Part shown: piece by piece, positions 53,510 through 64,000 of the stretch
Layout: every line of letters starts with the position of its first letter
Position numbering within the stretch: position 1 is the stretch's first letter
From: Agrocybe praecox
Lineage: Eukaryota > Basidiomycota > Agaricomycetes > Agaricales > Agrocybaceae
Direction: 5' to 3'
Length of the DNA stretch: 64,000 nt
Assembly (NCBI GenBank): GCA_964017145.1
Contig: OZ024851.1
Location: forward strand, 1,240,001 to 1,304,000
Notes under the pieces: generated by a model
What the model saw: the letters and a program-made list of their open reading frames with translations, nothing else
Told to the model about the DNA's origin: nothing
Database searches by the model: none
Position numbers and translations under genes: made by a program

Positions 53510-55201
53510 TGAAAGACGATTTTTCTGTCGGTGAATTATGCTTTGACAATCACACAAAACACAACCAACAACAAAATCCAGAGAAAGAGTGGGCTAGACC
53601 TAGATAAGACGACTCTCTCCCTGTGAGTTCGGGGGTGGGAATAAAGTTACTTCGTTCCTAAGAATGGTTTGTTAGTGTAAAGATCGTATAGGTTTAAGGG
53701 TTTGTGATGAGCTTTTGTCCTAGACAAAAGTTTGAGATCGAATAAGAGAGTAGAAATCAAAGTGAACGTATTCCACTTTGAAATCAGAGTAAACGTCGAA
53801 AAAGAAGAGAATAATCGAAGCTTGGAACGTTTTCCGAGCTATAGAATTGACTGCCGAGACTGAGAATTGACTGAACGAATACTGAACTGAAAGATAACTG
53901 CTTGAATCGGTACAATTGTCCTATGATAGGGGTGTACTTCTTGTCCTCTACTTTACAGGATCTAACTAGCTTTTATACTACAAATCCTGTAAGACATGAG
54001 TAATCGATGACAAGTAAGTTTGAAACGAATGACAAAGAATAAGGGGTTAAATGAATAAGCTGACTGAGCAAGTGAGTCAGGAATGACAAAGGAATGGGTT
54101 GAAACGATGGAAAAGAAGGAGAAAAGTGTCCATCGATTGATGAAATGACTAAGAAATGAATAGAATGAGTAATAAATAAAAAAAGTTGACTAATGCGCAG
54201 CAAAGAATGACCAAGCACATCTTCTTGAATGATAAATCGATCATAGTTGACTTGACGATTAGTGAAATCGACGGATGGAAGGAATCGAGCTATTTCCAGC
54301 TGATGGATTGCTATATTTGGCGAATGTAACCTTAGCGTAGCCGCGTTGTTGATGTATCAGTTCCCATGACTCATAGTGACTCGTGATAGGCATGTGACAT
54401 CGAATCATGTGTTTGGAATGATGGTTGCACAGCCACTTGATGGCCTGGGCTTTGCATGATGTCATCGAAGTCTTTTGATGGAATAGATGGGATGCGACGG
54501 ATTTAGATAAGTGGTGAATATGCTGTGCCGTTGTATGATGTAAGCGTAGGCATATCTTATCTTCTGTGTGATGCTGAGGGACACTTGTGATCGTGGAATA
54601 GCAATGTGTGGCCTTGTGAATAATGCTGGTGCTGAACTTCTGGTTGTTGATACTGTGAAAACTATGATTCCTCGTTCGTAATGCACGATTTCCTCGAGGC
54701 GAATGATTTTGGGCGTGTCGTCCGGCTGAATTCTGTATGTGAAACTGATGGTATCTCCTTCTTGAAAAATATGATCCTCCGTGTAATGTGTCGCTAACCA
54801 ATTTTCGCAATTTTCGCTCGCATCAAAAACTCCGGCAATTTGAATAAATGGATATAATGACGCTTTGTTGATTTTCTGAGGTCCAGAAGAATTGACGACA
54901 TCCTTGGACTGTTGAACAAAGGATTGAACAGAAAGGGAAGACATTTTTCAGAGTTGAACGCGTAAGAGGATGAACGTTGAGAGGAAGGAGTGATTTGTCT
55001 TGGATCGTGGCGACGGTTTCATGACTTTAGCCTAGACTGAATAGATTTTGGAAGAATTGGTGCCTTAATGTTGCGATAGAGTCGTGATGGGAAATTAAAA
55101 TGGAGAATACGAAAAAGGAAATATTGAAATTTAAAAATAAATGAATGATCTCTTATGCAATTTCAGGTTCGTTCATGTTCAATCAAATATGACACATGAC
55201 A
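53510..55201 (-). repeat. Gypsy A-type LTR in inverted orientation (LTR copy 3)
   Basis: 1692 bp from TGAAAGACG to ACACATGACA, opposite in orientation to the element B genes around it. It shares private variants with the partial LTR at 63640 (TGTCATGTGTC end, TTTTTCGTATTC, ATTATATCC) that the gypsy A LTRs lack. Flanks (TCCGC and CTGCC) show no target duplication. The surrounding X-region frame would join in phase if it were removed. Confidence 0.9.
54462..54944 (-). CDS. LTR-encoded ORF, third copy
   Basis: 160 codons, open, with several amino-acid differences from the gypsy A copies (ASENCENW for ANENCEYW, GDTISF for GDIVSF, RPHIAIP for RPRIAIP) and no stop. This is the best within-window comparison for testing selection on the ORF. 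Confidence 0.5.
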   Translation of the reverse strand: MSSLSVQSFVQQSKDVVNSSGPQKINKASLYPFIQIAGVFDASENCENWLATHYTEDHIFQEGDTISFTYRIQPDDTPKIIRLEEIVHYERGIIVFTVSTTRSSAPALFTRPHIAIPRSQVSLSITQKIRYAYAYIIQRHSIFTTYLNPSHPIYSIKRLR

Positions 55202-57940
55202 CTGCCAGGACTTACAAAGATTATCAACAACCCTCTTCCATCTTATGTTTCACCTTCTGTTCAATATCACCCTAGCGATTCACATGTGTTGCTCACAGAG
55301 CATGCTTCTTTATCCGTACCCGCGATCGAACACCAACACCTCTCCGTGACCGTGCTCGTCGATGACAAAGAAAGTATCCAGAATGTTGTGCATCAAATCA
55401 TTCAAGAACTACGTGGAGAGCAGCACGAAGATAACGCTCAGAATGATACTCCCAGCAACTGGGCCACTAACAGTGCAACGGAGTCACAGCAAGTACACGT
55501 AAACTTTATTAGGACCACTACAACACCGAAACAAATAGGACCCTTAACTGAAGAAGAGGCCTTTGACCACCGCAAAGCTCAGATGTGGATGGGGCCCAAC
55601 AACAATTGTGTATTCATCGTTCCCCATACTCCTATGATACATGGACCTAATCTACCTGATCCTCCTCCCTCTTTCCACTTATCAGCATCACCCTCACAAT
55701 CAGAACGCTTAGCTGCACGAGCCTCCGAGATTTATCACCACGCAGCCTTGAAGCTATACGATTCATTTTTGCTGTTGGGCTATGGACCATTTCTCGTGGA
55801 AGAAACAAACGATGAAGTTTCATACGGCTACCATATCTACCTCAGTCCTCGATCCGACACGCACGATAAACGACACCGATACTTTGCCTTTGGAAATGCC
55901 GATGTCACGAACGCCCCTGTAGAAATCATTCAAGTAGTACCCACCGCCAGCTTTGATGAATTGATGGCCGGTCTCACTGAAGAAGACATGGATTTTGTGG
56001 ACGACCTATGATCCACCCTACGTTTGGGGAAGAACTATGAGGGAAAATGGGAGATTCCTCTCGGGGTGATGAGGGAAGATGCTGAAGGGATCGCACGCGA
56101 CGAGAATGACCAACCGCTATTCCGTTTGCAACATGTGGAAAAGCTTCTGAGGATTGCCGACATACTTATCCATGAAGAGATGGACGAGGAAGAATTGGGT
56201 TTTTCCCCAGAGGTCGTTCCTATGGCTAACATCAACGACTGGTCCGATATCAACGAAGACTTGGTGGCTAGTGACTCAGAGGAGAGCGTAACCTCTGATA
56301 TCTCAACAGATTCGCATTGGTCAGTACCTACCCATCCGTCTATGCCAGAACTAATCTTTATTCACTTCAGTCCCAGTGACGAGGACTTCATCAATCACGC
56401 GCAATCGGCACCTCCCTCACAATCTTACAAACGACTATCAAACTCTTATGCACACAGACTACTCTCGCTAAATGACTTACCCTCTTTGGAAAGGCGTCCT
56501 AACCTCCCTAACGACTTGGAATCCACCTCGTCTATGTCATCCACCTCGTCTATGTCATCCACCTCCGATTCTAACAACATATCACTCACACCTGACCGCC
56601 TTCCTTACTTCCACATGAGGGGACGACATGGAAAACTAGGGATACTTTCATACGGACCGTACAAACGACCTGAACTCAACACTACGCTATACGCTCTGTC
56701 AACAGCTGCGGAAATTCTGCATATCTATAAAGTCCGCCTCTTAAACGATAAGAGACACGATGCACGAGATCATTTCGAGTACGCTGGGGATACGGAACTC
56801 ACAGGAGCAGGAACATTCATGGAGCTACCTACACCTTATGTGGGTGGATCAACGGATTCAAGGCCTTTCCCACTAGGATACGGCGATTTTATTCATCAAC
56901 TTATGCAACACTTAGAAGGAGTAGCTCATCAAGACGGGGTTACCTTATCCGAAGATCTCATGGGCTGAAAGTGGGAGATGGGACATGACACTAAAGGCAG
57001 GCCTATCTACAGGTTCCCAGCTGTGGAATCCATGCTCGCCACGGCTGTCCATGTCATCCAAGGACCGTACTTAAGGCGGACGACTCCATTTAGGGTCCTT
57101 ACTGACGAAGAAATATCCAAACTCGCGTCCGTATCCTGGGTTGTCAACAACCGGGATATGGAAGGTGATTTACTCGACCTTTGCCCTCCTCACTTCCCTC
57201 ACCTCAAGACCTATTTTGACCCTTCAGAACCCCAGGACGAGAATGACGAGCACGACGATTTCTTTTATTCAGGTTCCTTACAACGTCGAGAAGCTTTTCG
57301 CCTAATGAAGATGTGGCTCATTTTTGAGGAACCCCTTCAATCCCTAGCTCAATCAACCTACGAACTTCTCGCTATCCAGGCCTGGCCCACTTATTGACAT
57401 GTATCAAAACCTAACGAAACCATCGACTGGAGCATACTCACTTACCCCCTTGATTTCGAAGAGATATTCAATACAACACCACAAAGGCTCCTTGAAGGCG
57501 TGAGTATCAGACGCGGCAGCCCAAACCCTTGGATCCACCACCTACACTATCTCCTCATGTGTCATCGACAGCTTAACCAGTTGATTCAATATATCGAGGT
57601 CTTCCTCAATAGCCTTGGATTCGAGAACGGACTACATAGCCTCATGGAATACTGTACCTATAACACTGGCATCGAATTCGACCATTCAAATATGATGGAA
57701 CCATTTGAAGTAAAATATTTCGTGGTGTCGTACGATTTTTTTCCGCAGGAGGGATTCTTTGGGATCGTGGGGGATCTCTTGCGCATCTCTGCTATGCCGT
57801 ATCCTCACGCACTTGATTTGGCAGTGGTCATGGGGGGTATCATCAACGCCATTGTTCCCCCTCTGGACATTGTTGACCTGGAGGATGAAACCAATGAAGA
57901 ATATTTTGCTAACCAAGATTCATCCATGCTCATTGTTTGA
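55202..57940 (+). pseudogene. gypsy B X region with two tandem modules, three TGA stops
   Basis: One frame across the segment, interrupted only by TGA at 56009, 56966 and 57395. Two similar modules can be seen. Module 1: LLLGYGPFLVEE, DTHDKRHRYFAFGNAD, GLTEEDMDFVDDL, then GKWEIP and ENDQPLFRLQHVEKLLRIAD. Module 2: YGPYKRPELNTTLYALS, LNDKRHDARDHFEYAGD, GVTLSEDLMG, KWEMGHDTKGRPIYRFPAVE and SMLATAVHVI. Two of the three TGA codons sit just before the [G]KWE segment, at equivalent places. The tail (57500-57940) reads WIHHLHYLLMCHRQLNQLIQ. No database family recognised. It precedes and overlaps pol as in gypsy A. Confidence 0.6.
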
Positions 57941-57956
57941 TCTGAAGGATACTGGT

Positions 57957-60900
57957 ATGTGTCAATGTTTATTCACCGAAAAACATATTTTGAACTCATC
58001 ATACTATAGCCTCGACACTCTTCAACATCATTCCAATCTTGATCGACCACCTAACGAATTGAACTTCCTCATCAACTGTATACGCTTCGCTTCCTCTCTC
58101 AAACCCAACTGTACTAGTACCCTTATATTTAACATTGTACATACAATATTTTCTTGTAACTTCTTGTATCTCCAAGAATCAAATTTTGATTCAAGAACCA
58201 CAAAATGTGCATACAGGAATCTCAACCAGACTATCAATACCAATGACTTGGACAATATTGTATCATTTATAGGCATTTTAACAGATCCAAAGAAGAACAC
58301 AATTGTGCTCCCCATGCTGGCCACTTCCGAACATAGCAACTTCAAAAGGAAAAATATTCTTGGCTTATCCAAATACAAGCAACATAGCAATAAAAAGCAT
58401 CATAGGCAGCAACCCATGCGAATCGCAACTGCAAAACATCAGTTCTCACACGCTGTTCAACTTAGCAAGTTAAAATTTATCATGTTCCCTGCAAGACATA
58501 GGATAAATAAAGATACTTCTACCGTAGAACACAGGACAAATAACGAGGTGCCCACGACGCACACAGAAAATCCCATGACCAGAAAAATGACACCACTAAC
58601 AGAAGGCACTAGTTCTAAAAATAATAATGTTATTTATAAAACATGCTTCTTGCGAACTCAGCCTGCCCTTGCTGAAATAGATCCTTTGCCAGAAATATCT
58701 ATTTCTCATGAAGGAGCATTTTTAGAAGACGACGATGAGTACCTATATGAGCCAAATGAGAAAAGTAACAATCACCCACTAAGCTTTACTGCTTACAAAC
58801 GAATTGATCGAAAAATACACCCAGTATTGACATCATTCCCACCCGAATTACGAGTAACTAGGGAAATTCCAGATGATCCCTTGCTCACATTACCCAAATT
58901 ACCTGTTCATCCACCCAAATTCATGCCCACTCCAAAAATAACATCAGAACATATGAAGGAACTAAACATTAATGAAACCGGATTCTTATGGGCTGAAGAA
59001 GAGAAATTATTCAAACACATCATGGTGCTAAATGAAGAAGGTATCGCTTTTGTAGACTCTGAACGAGGAACACTGAAAGATGAATACTTTTCTCCTTATA
59101 TAATTCCCACCGTAGATCATACACCTTGGGAATGCAGAAATATCCCTCTTCCGCCAGGATTAATGCCAAAAATAATCGAAGTTCTCAAGCTAAAAATGGA
59201 TGCAGGCGTATATGAGCAGAGTCAGTCATCCTATCAATCACGATGGTTTATCGTTCTCAAGAAAAATGGAAAAATTAGGATCGTTCATGACTTACAACCA
59301 TTAAACAAGATAACAATACGGGATGCAGGAATGTTACCAATAGTAGATGACTTTGTGGAAGGATTGGCAGGTTACCAATGCTACACAGTATTTGATCTTT
59401 TTTGGGGCTTTGACGCTAGGAAAATACATCCTAAGAGTCGAGACCTGACAGCTTTTATGACTCCATTAGGATTACTTCAGATAACATCCCTCCCTACTGG
59501 CTTTACTAACTCGCCAGCTGAGTTCCAGAAGTGCATGGTAATAATTCTGAAAGACGAAATCCCCAATGTTGCTAACATTTTTATTGATGATTTACCCATC
59601 AAAGGACCTAGAAGCCAATACTTAGATCGAAATGGTCAACCGGAAGTGTTAACCGAGAACCCTGGAATTCAACGATTCATATGGGAACATGCACAAGATG
59701 TACACAGAGTGATGCATAGAATCAAATTTGCAGGGGCAACATTTGCCGCGAATAAAACTCAAATATGTTTACCAGAAGTACTAATTATTGGACAAACCTG
59801 CAGCTCCAAAGGACGCACCCCTGATGAAGGAAAAATCGTAAAAATTACAAAATGGCCAACCCTGAAAAATCCCAAAGAGGTCAGACAGTTCCTGGGACTA
59901 TGCGGTACTGTATGTATATGGATCCCTAATTATTCTCAATTGGTACGACCTCTTACGGAACTATACCACAAAGGAAAAGAGTTTATATGGGGAGATAGAC
60001 AGGAGACTGCCTTCAAAACAATCAAAACAATCATTACATCAGCACCAGCACTAATTCCTATTGATTACACAACAGAATTCCCAGTAGTTCTATCGGTAGA
60101 TTCAAGCCGAGAAGCAGTAGGATTTATTTTATCTCAATTAGATGAGAATGGACAGAAGCGCCCCGCCCGGTATGGATCATTACCCATGAGTGAACGAGAA
60201 TCACGATACTCTCAACCTAAATTGGAGTTGTTTGGACTATATCGCGCATTACGACATTGGAGAATATACATAATAGGCATTAAAATTCTGCATGTGGAAG
60301 TAGACACTCAGTATATTAAAGGAATGCTGAACGAACCTGACCTGCAACCCTCCGCAGCCATTAATCGGTGGATACAGGGAATTTTAATGTTTGATTTCAA
60401 GCTGATACATGTACCAGCTGATAAGCACAAAGGGCCAGATGCATTATCTAGACGACCCATAGCAGAAGATGACACATCAGAAGAGGAGGAGGACAATTCA
60501 TGGCTAGATAATATTGTGCTAATGACTCTTTTACCCGATCGAAAAGCACCTCAAATAATCTTAAAGTCTGTTGTCCAGATATTTGCTGCTCGCACCAAAG
60601 AGGAATCTCAACTAAATAATATTTATAAATTCCTTTCCACCTTGGAGGCCCCTAAATTTGACCAGCTACAAGCAAAACAGAGATTTCTTACCAAAGCCAC
60701 TGAATTCTTCATTAAGAATGATAAATTATACAAACAAAATGGACACCGCACACCACTAACTGTAATATTTACCCCTGAGCAGAAATATTCAATTTTGAAA
60801 CAGGGACACGAGAATCTAGGACACCGAGGTGCTCAGACGGTATACCAAGTACTACGAAATAAATTCTTTTGGCTGCACATGTGAGCAGATGTACATCACC

Positions 60901-61940
60901 ACGTAAAGTCCTGTCATGAGTGCCAAATACGAAGCTTGAAGCGCTTAGAGGTACCTTTAACCATCTCAAAACCAACACAATTATTTGCAAAAATATATAT
61001 CGACATAATGCACATGCCGCTAGCAAAAGGGTACCAATATATAGTAGCCACCAAGGACGATTTATCAGGAACTAGTGAAACAGAGGCCTTACGAAAAGCT
61101 AATGCTCAATCATTATCTAATTTCTTCTGGAATAAGATTTACTGCCGGTATGGAGCCCCAATCCAAGTAGTTACTGATAACGGCCCGGAAGTAAAGAAAG
61201 GCTTTGAGGCCCTATTAAAACGCATGGGTATACCTCAAATAAAAATAACATCCTACAACCATCATGCTAATGGAGTTGTGGAGCGAGGACACTTTATATT
61301 ACGTGAAGGAATAATCAAAGCTTGCCAAGGAGACCTATCAAAATGGCCCGATAAATTGGCTGAGATAATGTTTGCAGATAGAGTAACTGTGAATCAGGTC
61401 ACAGGGTTTTCCCCTTTTCAATTACTTCATGCTACCGATCCAATTCTACCCTTAGATCTAATGGAAGCCACCTTTTTGGTCGAAGATTTTCGAGCAGGCA
61501 TTACTACCGCAGAATTACTTGCATTACACTCACGCCAAATTTCTAAACACCCAGAAGATTTAGCTAGAGCAGCAGAAACTCTCAAATCTGCACGGTTTAA
61601 GTCCAAGGAACAATTCGAGAAACGATTTGCCAAAAAGCTAATTCAATCTAAATATAAATCAGGAACATTGGTTTTAGTACACAACACCACTATAGAAATG
61701 TCTCATGACAGAAAACATAAGCCAAGATATTTAGGACCCTATGAAGTGGATCAAGTAACAATAGGAGGAAACTACAAATTAAAAGAGCTGGATGGAACGT
61801 CCCTAAAAAATACATATGCAGCAAAACGAATTTTGCCTTACATATCACGACATCACAAATTTATGACAAGCCACGCTACACGCGCTAGCATCCCTGACGA
61901 TACAAATTCATCCGGATCTGACTCTGACGACGTTACCTAA
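57957..61940 (+). pseudogene. pol: gypsy B Pol with one TGA in integrase
   Basis: About 1328 codons, colinear with gypsy A Pol. Reverse transcriptase: KNGKIRIVHDLQPLNKITIR, YTVFDLFWGFDARK and FIDDLPIKG (again FIDD for YxDD). RNase H: LSVDSSREAVGFILSQLDEN. Integrase: GHENLGHRG, CHECQIR, D in IYIDIMHM, D in VTDNGPE, E in GVVERGH. The TGA at 60882 falls in FFWLHM-stop-ADVHHHV, where this integrase zinc-binding region usually has tryptophan (W.GM..DV), so TGG to TGA is the simplest change. Otherwise open to the stop at 61940. First in-frame ATG used as start. The frame is open further upstream and overlaps the X ORF. Confidence 0.88.
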
Positions 61941-62043
61941 ATAAATTTGGTCTGAGAAAAATGAGTATATAATCAACCCCAGCAAAAAAAACAAAAAGGA
62001 CCCATCATTTACTTACTCACTCAAAAGCCACTCATAACCACTC

Positions 62044-63496
62044 ATGACTATTCTAACAACCAACCAAGGAGTGGGCAGTATGCCGATGCAGGTCCTTTCC
62101 CGAGCATCAGCTTCCTTTACCCGGCGCACCAGTTTCGACCAAGTCCTTTTTCCTATTAACGAAGAGCAATCAACAAACTCCTCTACAACATCTCTTGCTA
62201 AAGTGGTAGTTCATGACGAAGAAGATGGGATGGATGTTACCGAAACTCTTACTTGGGGACCTAAATTATTAAAATCTACATACACACCATCCGCTCCTTT
62301 GCCTACACACCTTTCATTACCTTCCCATTCACTCCTCCTTCAACCAAACTCCCTAACATCCATCTGTTGAAATTAGTGATCAAACACTTTGAATTGGACT
62401 TGTATATATGGACTTTTACATAGATTTCGTTGTTTTTCCCTGTTTTTGGACAGTATTTCGTAAATAGCATTTTATAGAGTAGAGATATTGACGAGATCTC
62501 TTCGGATTCGGAATCTTCTTAATGAGACGAATCCGACAGTATATAATATGTAGCGTAGGACTTCGTTTGGTGCACCACTGATTTCAAACGTGATATTGTG
62601 GGCACCTATATTCACACTTAGGGATTTTTGGGGTAAATAGGAACAAACAAAGCGGTATTCCTACTATGTCTGAGGAGTACTCAAGACACTAGATTGGGAT
62701 TTTGGTTATACAGAAGCAATATACTATTTTCATTAAGACTAGTCATTGTTGTGCAATTGAGACTTGACTTTACTGTTGACTATAAGTCTATTGATTATTG
62801 GTTACACTATTGTCAATTTCTAACACCATCATACCAGAGAAAGCCTTTCTTAGCAAGAATGTTTTGTTCACCTCCTGCCTTCCCGACAAGTTTCCAGAGC
62901 GAGTTCACTTGTGACCCAACGACATGAAGAAGCTTTTTGAAGGATTCTGCTGGAGAGAGCCCCAGCTAACTGAAAGAGAATTGGATGGACAGCAAGGGGG
63001 AGCACTTTGCATTCCTAGGTTGCAACAGTTCTGCTTTGCAGAAGAATTCTACGGAGCCACATGGTGGATTACCTTCAATGAGAAACATGTGGACTGCTCG
63101 TTTACGCTTCGTCCTGGTACACGCATCGTTTTCAGAAGCATATCCCAGGCCGCTACAGTCTCTTACCACCTTACGCGAGTCCGACTAGTTGATTGTGAAG
63201 TGGTAGTTATTGAGGCAGTAGCCTACACCCATCGACACCATACTTATTTCACCGACTCAAGCCGGAAATGGCCACCAATCTTAATTTCCTTTCCTCTCAG
63301 CTTTCCCTTAGAAGGCTTTGAACAACAAATCCGGAAATGTTTACGTCAGCAAGTTTGGCTACAACAGCAGCAACGAAAGCTTACCTGGTGGGAAAGAGTA
63401 AAACAAGTTGTACTGCACAAACACTCTCCTTCAGACTTGTTAGTAACCCGTCCTTCAGGCTTCTTTATCTATGACTATCCTCAGAAGGCACAGTAG
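62044..63496 (+). pseudogene. gypsy B third ORF after pol, broken by solo LTR
   Basis: MTILTTNQGVGSMPMQVLSR to 62364, then after removing the solo LTR and one TSD copy the same frame continues (TSIIPEKAFLSKNVLFTSCL) to a TGA at 62912 and on to 63496 (MKKLFEGFCWREPQLTEREL.., ending YDYPQKAQ). About 330 codons. Central beta-like segment: YGATWWITFNEKHVDCSFTL, RPGTRIVFRSI, VVVIEAVAY, then a helical LRQQVWLQQQQRKLTWWERV. No signal peptide or transmembrane segment, so I do not call it envelope. Its layout loosely resembles the LTR-encoded ORF. Function unknown. Confidence 0.55.
62365..62825 (+). repeat. Solo LTR, 461 bp, in gypsy B third ORF
   Basis: TGTTGAAATTAGTGATC..TTGTCAATTTCTAACA with perfect 5-bp target duplication CCATC at 62360-62364 and 62826-62830. 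TG..CA ends and near-inverted termini. No internal sequence and no ORF. Orientation is assumed. No other copy in the window. Confidence 0.9.
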
Positions 63497-63639
63497 GGAG
63501 TTGTTGTATACTTTTTTTATTTTATTTTCTCTAAATTTAAAAACACAACATTTCTCGATCGTTCTGGCCAAGTCCCTTCTCTAACAAACTTCTGAAGAGA
63601 GCATTAACCGAGGACGGTTAAAATCTGTTCCCTGCGGTG
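63497..63639 (+). other. 3' untranslated end of gypsy B before its LTR
   Basis: Contains AACCGAGGACGGTTAA at about 63606-63621, matching AACCGGGGACGGTTGA at the same place before the 3' LTR of gypsy A. This supports the LTR at 63640 being the true 3' LTR of B, or at least of an A-type element end. Confidence 0.5.
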
Positions 63640-64000
63640 TCATGTGTCATATTTGATTGAACATGAACGAACCTGAAATTGCATAAGAGATCATTCATTT
63701 ATTTTTAAATTTCAATATTTCCTTTTTCGTATTCTCCATTTTAATTTCCCATCATGACTCTATCGCAACATTAAGGCACCAATTCTTCCAAAATCTATTC
63801 AGTCTAGGCTAAAGTCATGAAACCGTCGCCACGATCCAAGACAAATCACTCCTTCCTCTCAACGTTCATCCTCTTACGCGTTCAACTCTGAAAAATGTCT
63901 TCCCTTTCTGTTCAATCCTTTGTTCAACAGTCCAAGGATGTCGTCAATTCTTCTGGACCTCAGAAAATCAACAAAGCGTCATTATATCCATTTATTCAAA
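63640..64000 (+). repeat. Gypsy A-type LTR, partial at window end (LTR copy 4)
   Basis: Begins TGTCATGTGTCATATTTG, reverse complement of LTR copy 3, with one difference seen in 361 bp (CATCATGACTC versus CATCACGACTC). The LTR-encoded ORF starts at 63898 on the plus strand (MSSLSVQSFVQQSKDVVNSS) and runs off the window. Confidence 0.93.

Larger units (their letters stand above)
46713..64000 (+). mobile_element. Large Ty3/gypsy element B, degraded and multiply interrupted
   Basis: In order: 5' LTR-like region, leader hairpins, gag (interrupted at 49132 and 51384), linker and X region (interrupted at 53510 by an inverted A-type LTR), pol, a third ORF (interrupted by a solo LTR) and an A-type LTR at the 3' side that runs off the window. 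The 5' LTR (TGTCAG..GTTGACA) and the 3' LTR belong to different types, so this may be a recombinant. All coding parts read on the plus strand. Confidence 0.7.

Noticed and set aside
31395..62914. Nuclear reassignment of UGA to tryptophan
   Set aside because: Some UGA codons correspond to CGA or CAA in related copies, and Pol of gypsy A and Gag and Pol of C are terminated or delimited by UGA. Decay by deamination fits better.
62044..63496. Envelope-like gene after pol
   Set aside because: No signal peptide, transmembrane segment or cysteine pattern is visible, so position alone is not enough to call an envelope.
1..64000. CRISPR arrays, bacterial operons, ribosome binding sites
   Set aside because: Introns and element families show eukaryotic DNA. 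No spacer-repeat pattern was seen; the tandem repeats present have no unique spacers.

Overview
This window looks like nuclear DNA from a mushroom-forming fungus (Agaricomycetes, Basidiomycota). It is almost entirely transposable elements. Evidence for the group: short phase-consistent GT-AG introns of about 45-90 bp, KDZ-type transposases with cysteine-cluster N-termini (a family expanded in agaricomycetes), and mixed Ty3/gypsy, Ty1/copia and hAT elements. I found no gene I would call a conserved host gene, and no rRNA, tRNA or CRISPR. One assembly gap (200 N) lies at 45758-45957. I cannot name the species.

Layout. 1-3148: end of an LTR-like repeat, a copia fragment (LTR, gag) and an internally deleted LTR of the large gypsy family. 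4124-8837: a complete hAT transposon with an 8-bp target duplication and a transposase gene of about 16 exons on the minus strand. 9002-12190: a decayed gypsy element (E) with a hAT MITE in its LTR. 12814-13315: solo LTR. 13737-16770 and 35477-35714: a KDZ transposase pseudogene carrying a MITE in an intron and cut in two by an 18.7-kb composite gypsy element. That element (A, minus strand) has 1689-bp LTRs. Its gag is interrupted by a copia element with 239-bp LTRs (28067-32882), and its gag-pro-X reading frame by a 1.3-kb hAT-like element (24401-25716). 35832-37629: an unknown repeat-containing gene. 37630-44025: an apparently intact chromovirus (C). 44026-44876: the start of a second KDZ gene. 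46141-46712: part of another hAT-type element. 46713 to the window end: a second large gypsy element (B, plus strand), itself hit by an LTR-like insertion, a MITE, an inverted 1.69-kb LTR and a 461-bp solo LTR.

How the parts relate. Insertion order can be read by nesting: KDZ gene, then gypsy A, then copia and hAT inside A. Elements A and B share a pol with an FIDD reverse-transcriptase motif and a large extra region (X) between Gag and reverse transcriptase; B adds a third ORF after pol. The A-type LTR itself carries a 160-codon ORF in the element's sense direction. Three elements share the hAT terminal sequence TAGTGTTGC, so the autonomous hAT may move the short ones.

Most notable observations: (1) eight related hairpins in the transcribed part of the E and B LTRs whose stems change in a compensatory way; (2) the LTR-encoded ORF; (3) a Gag-UGA-Pol arrangement in chromovirus C; (4) the X region, including two tandem copies of an unrecognised module in B; (5) a bias of in-frame stops to UGA.
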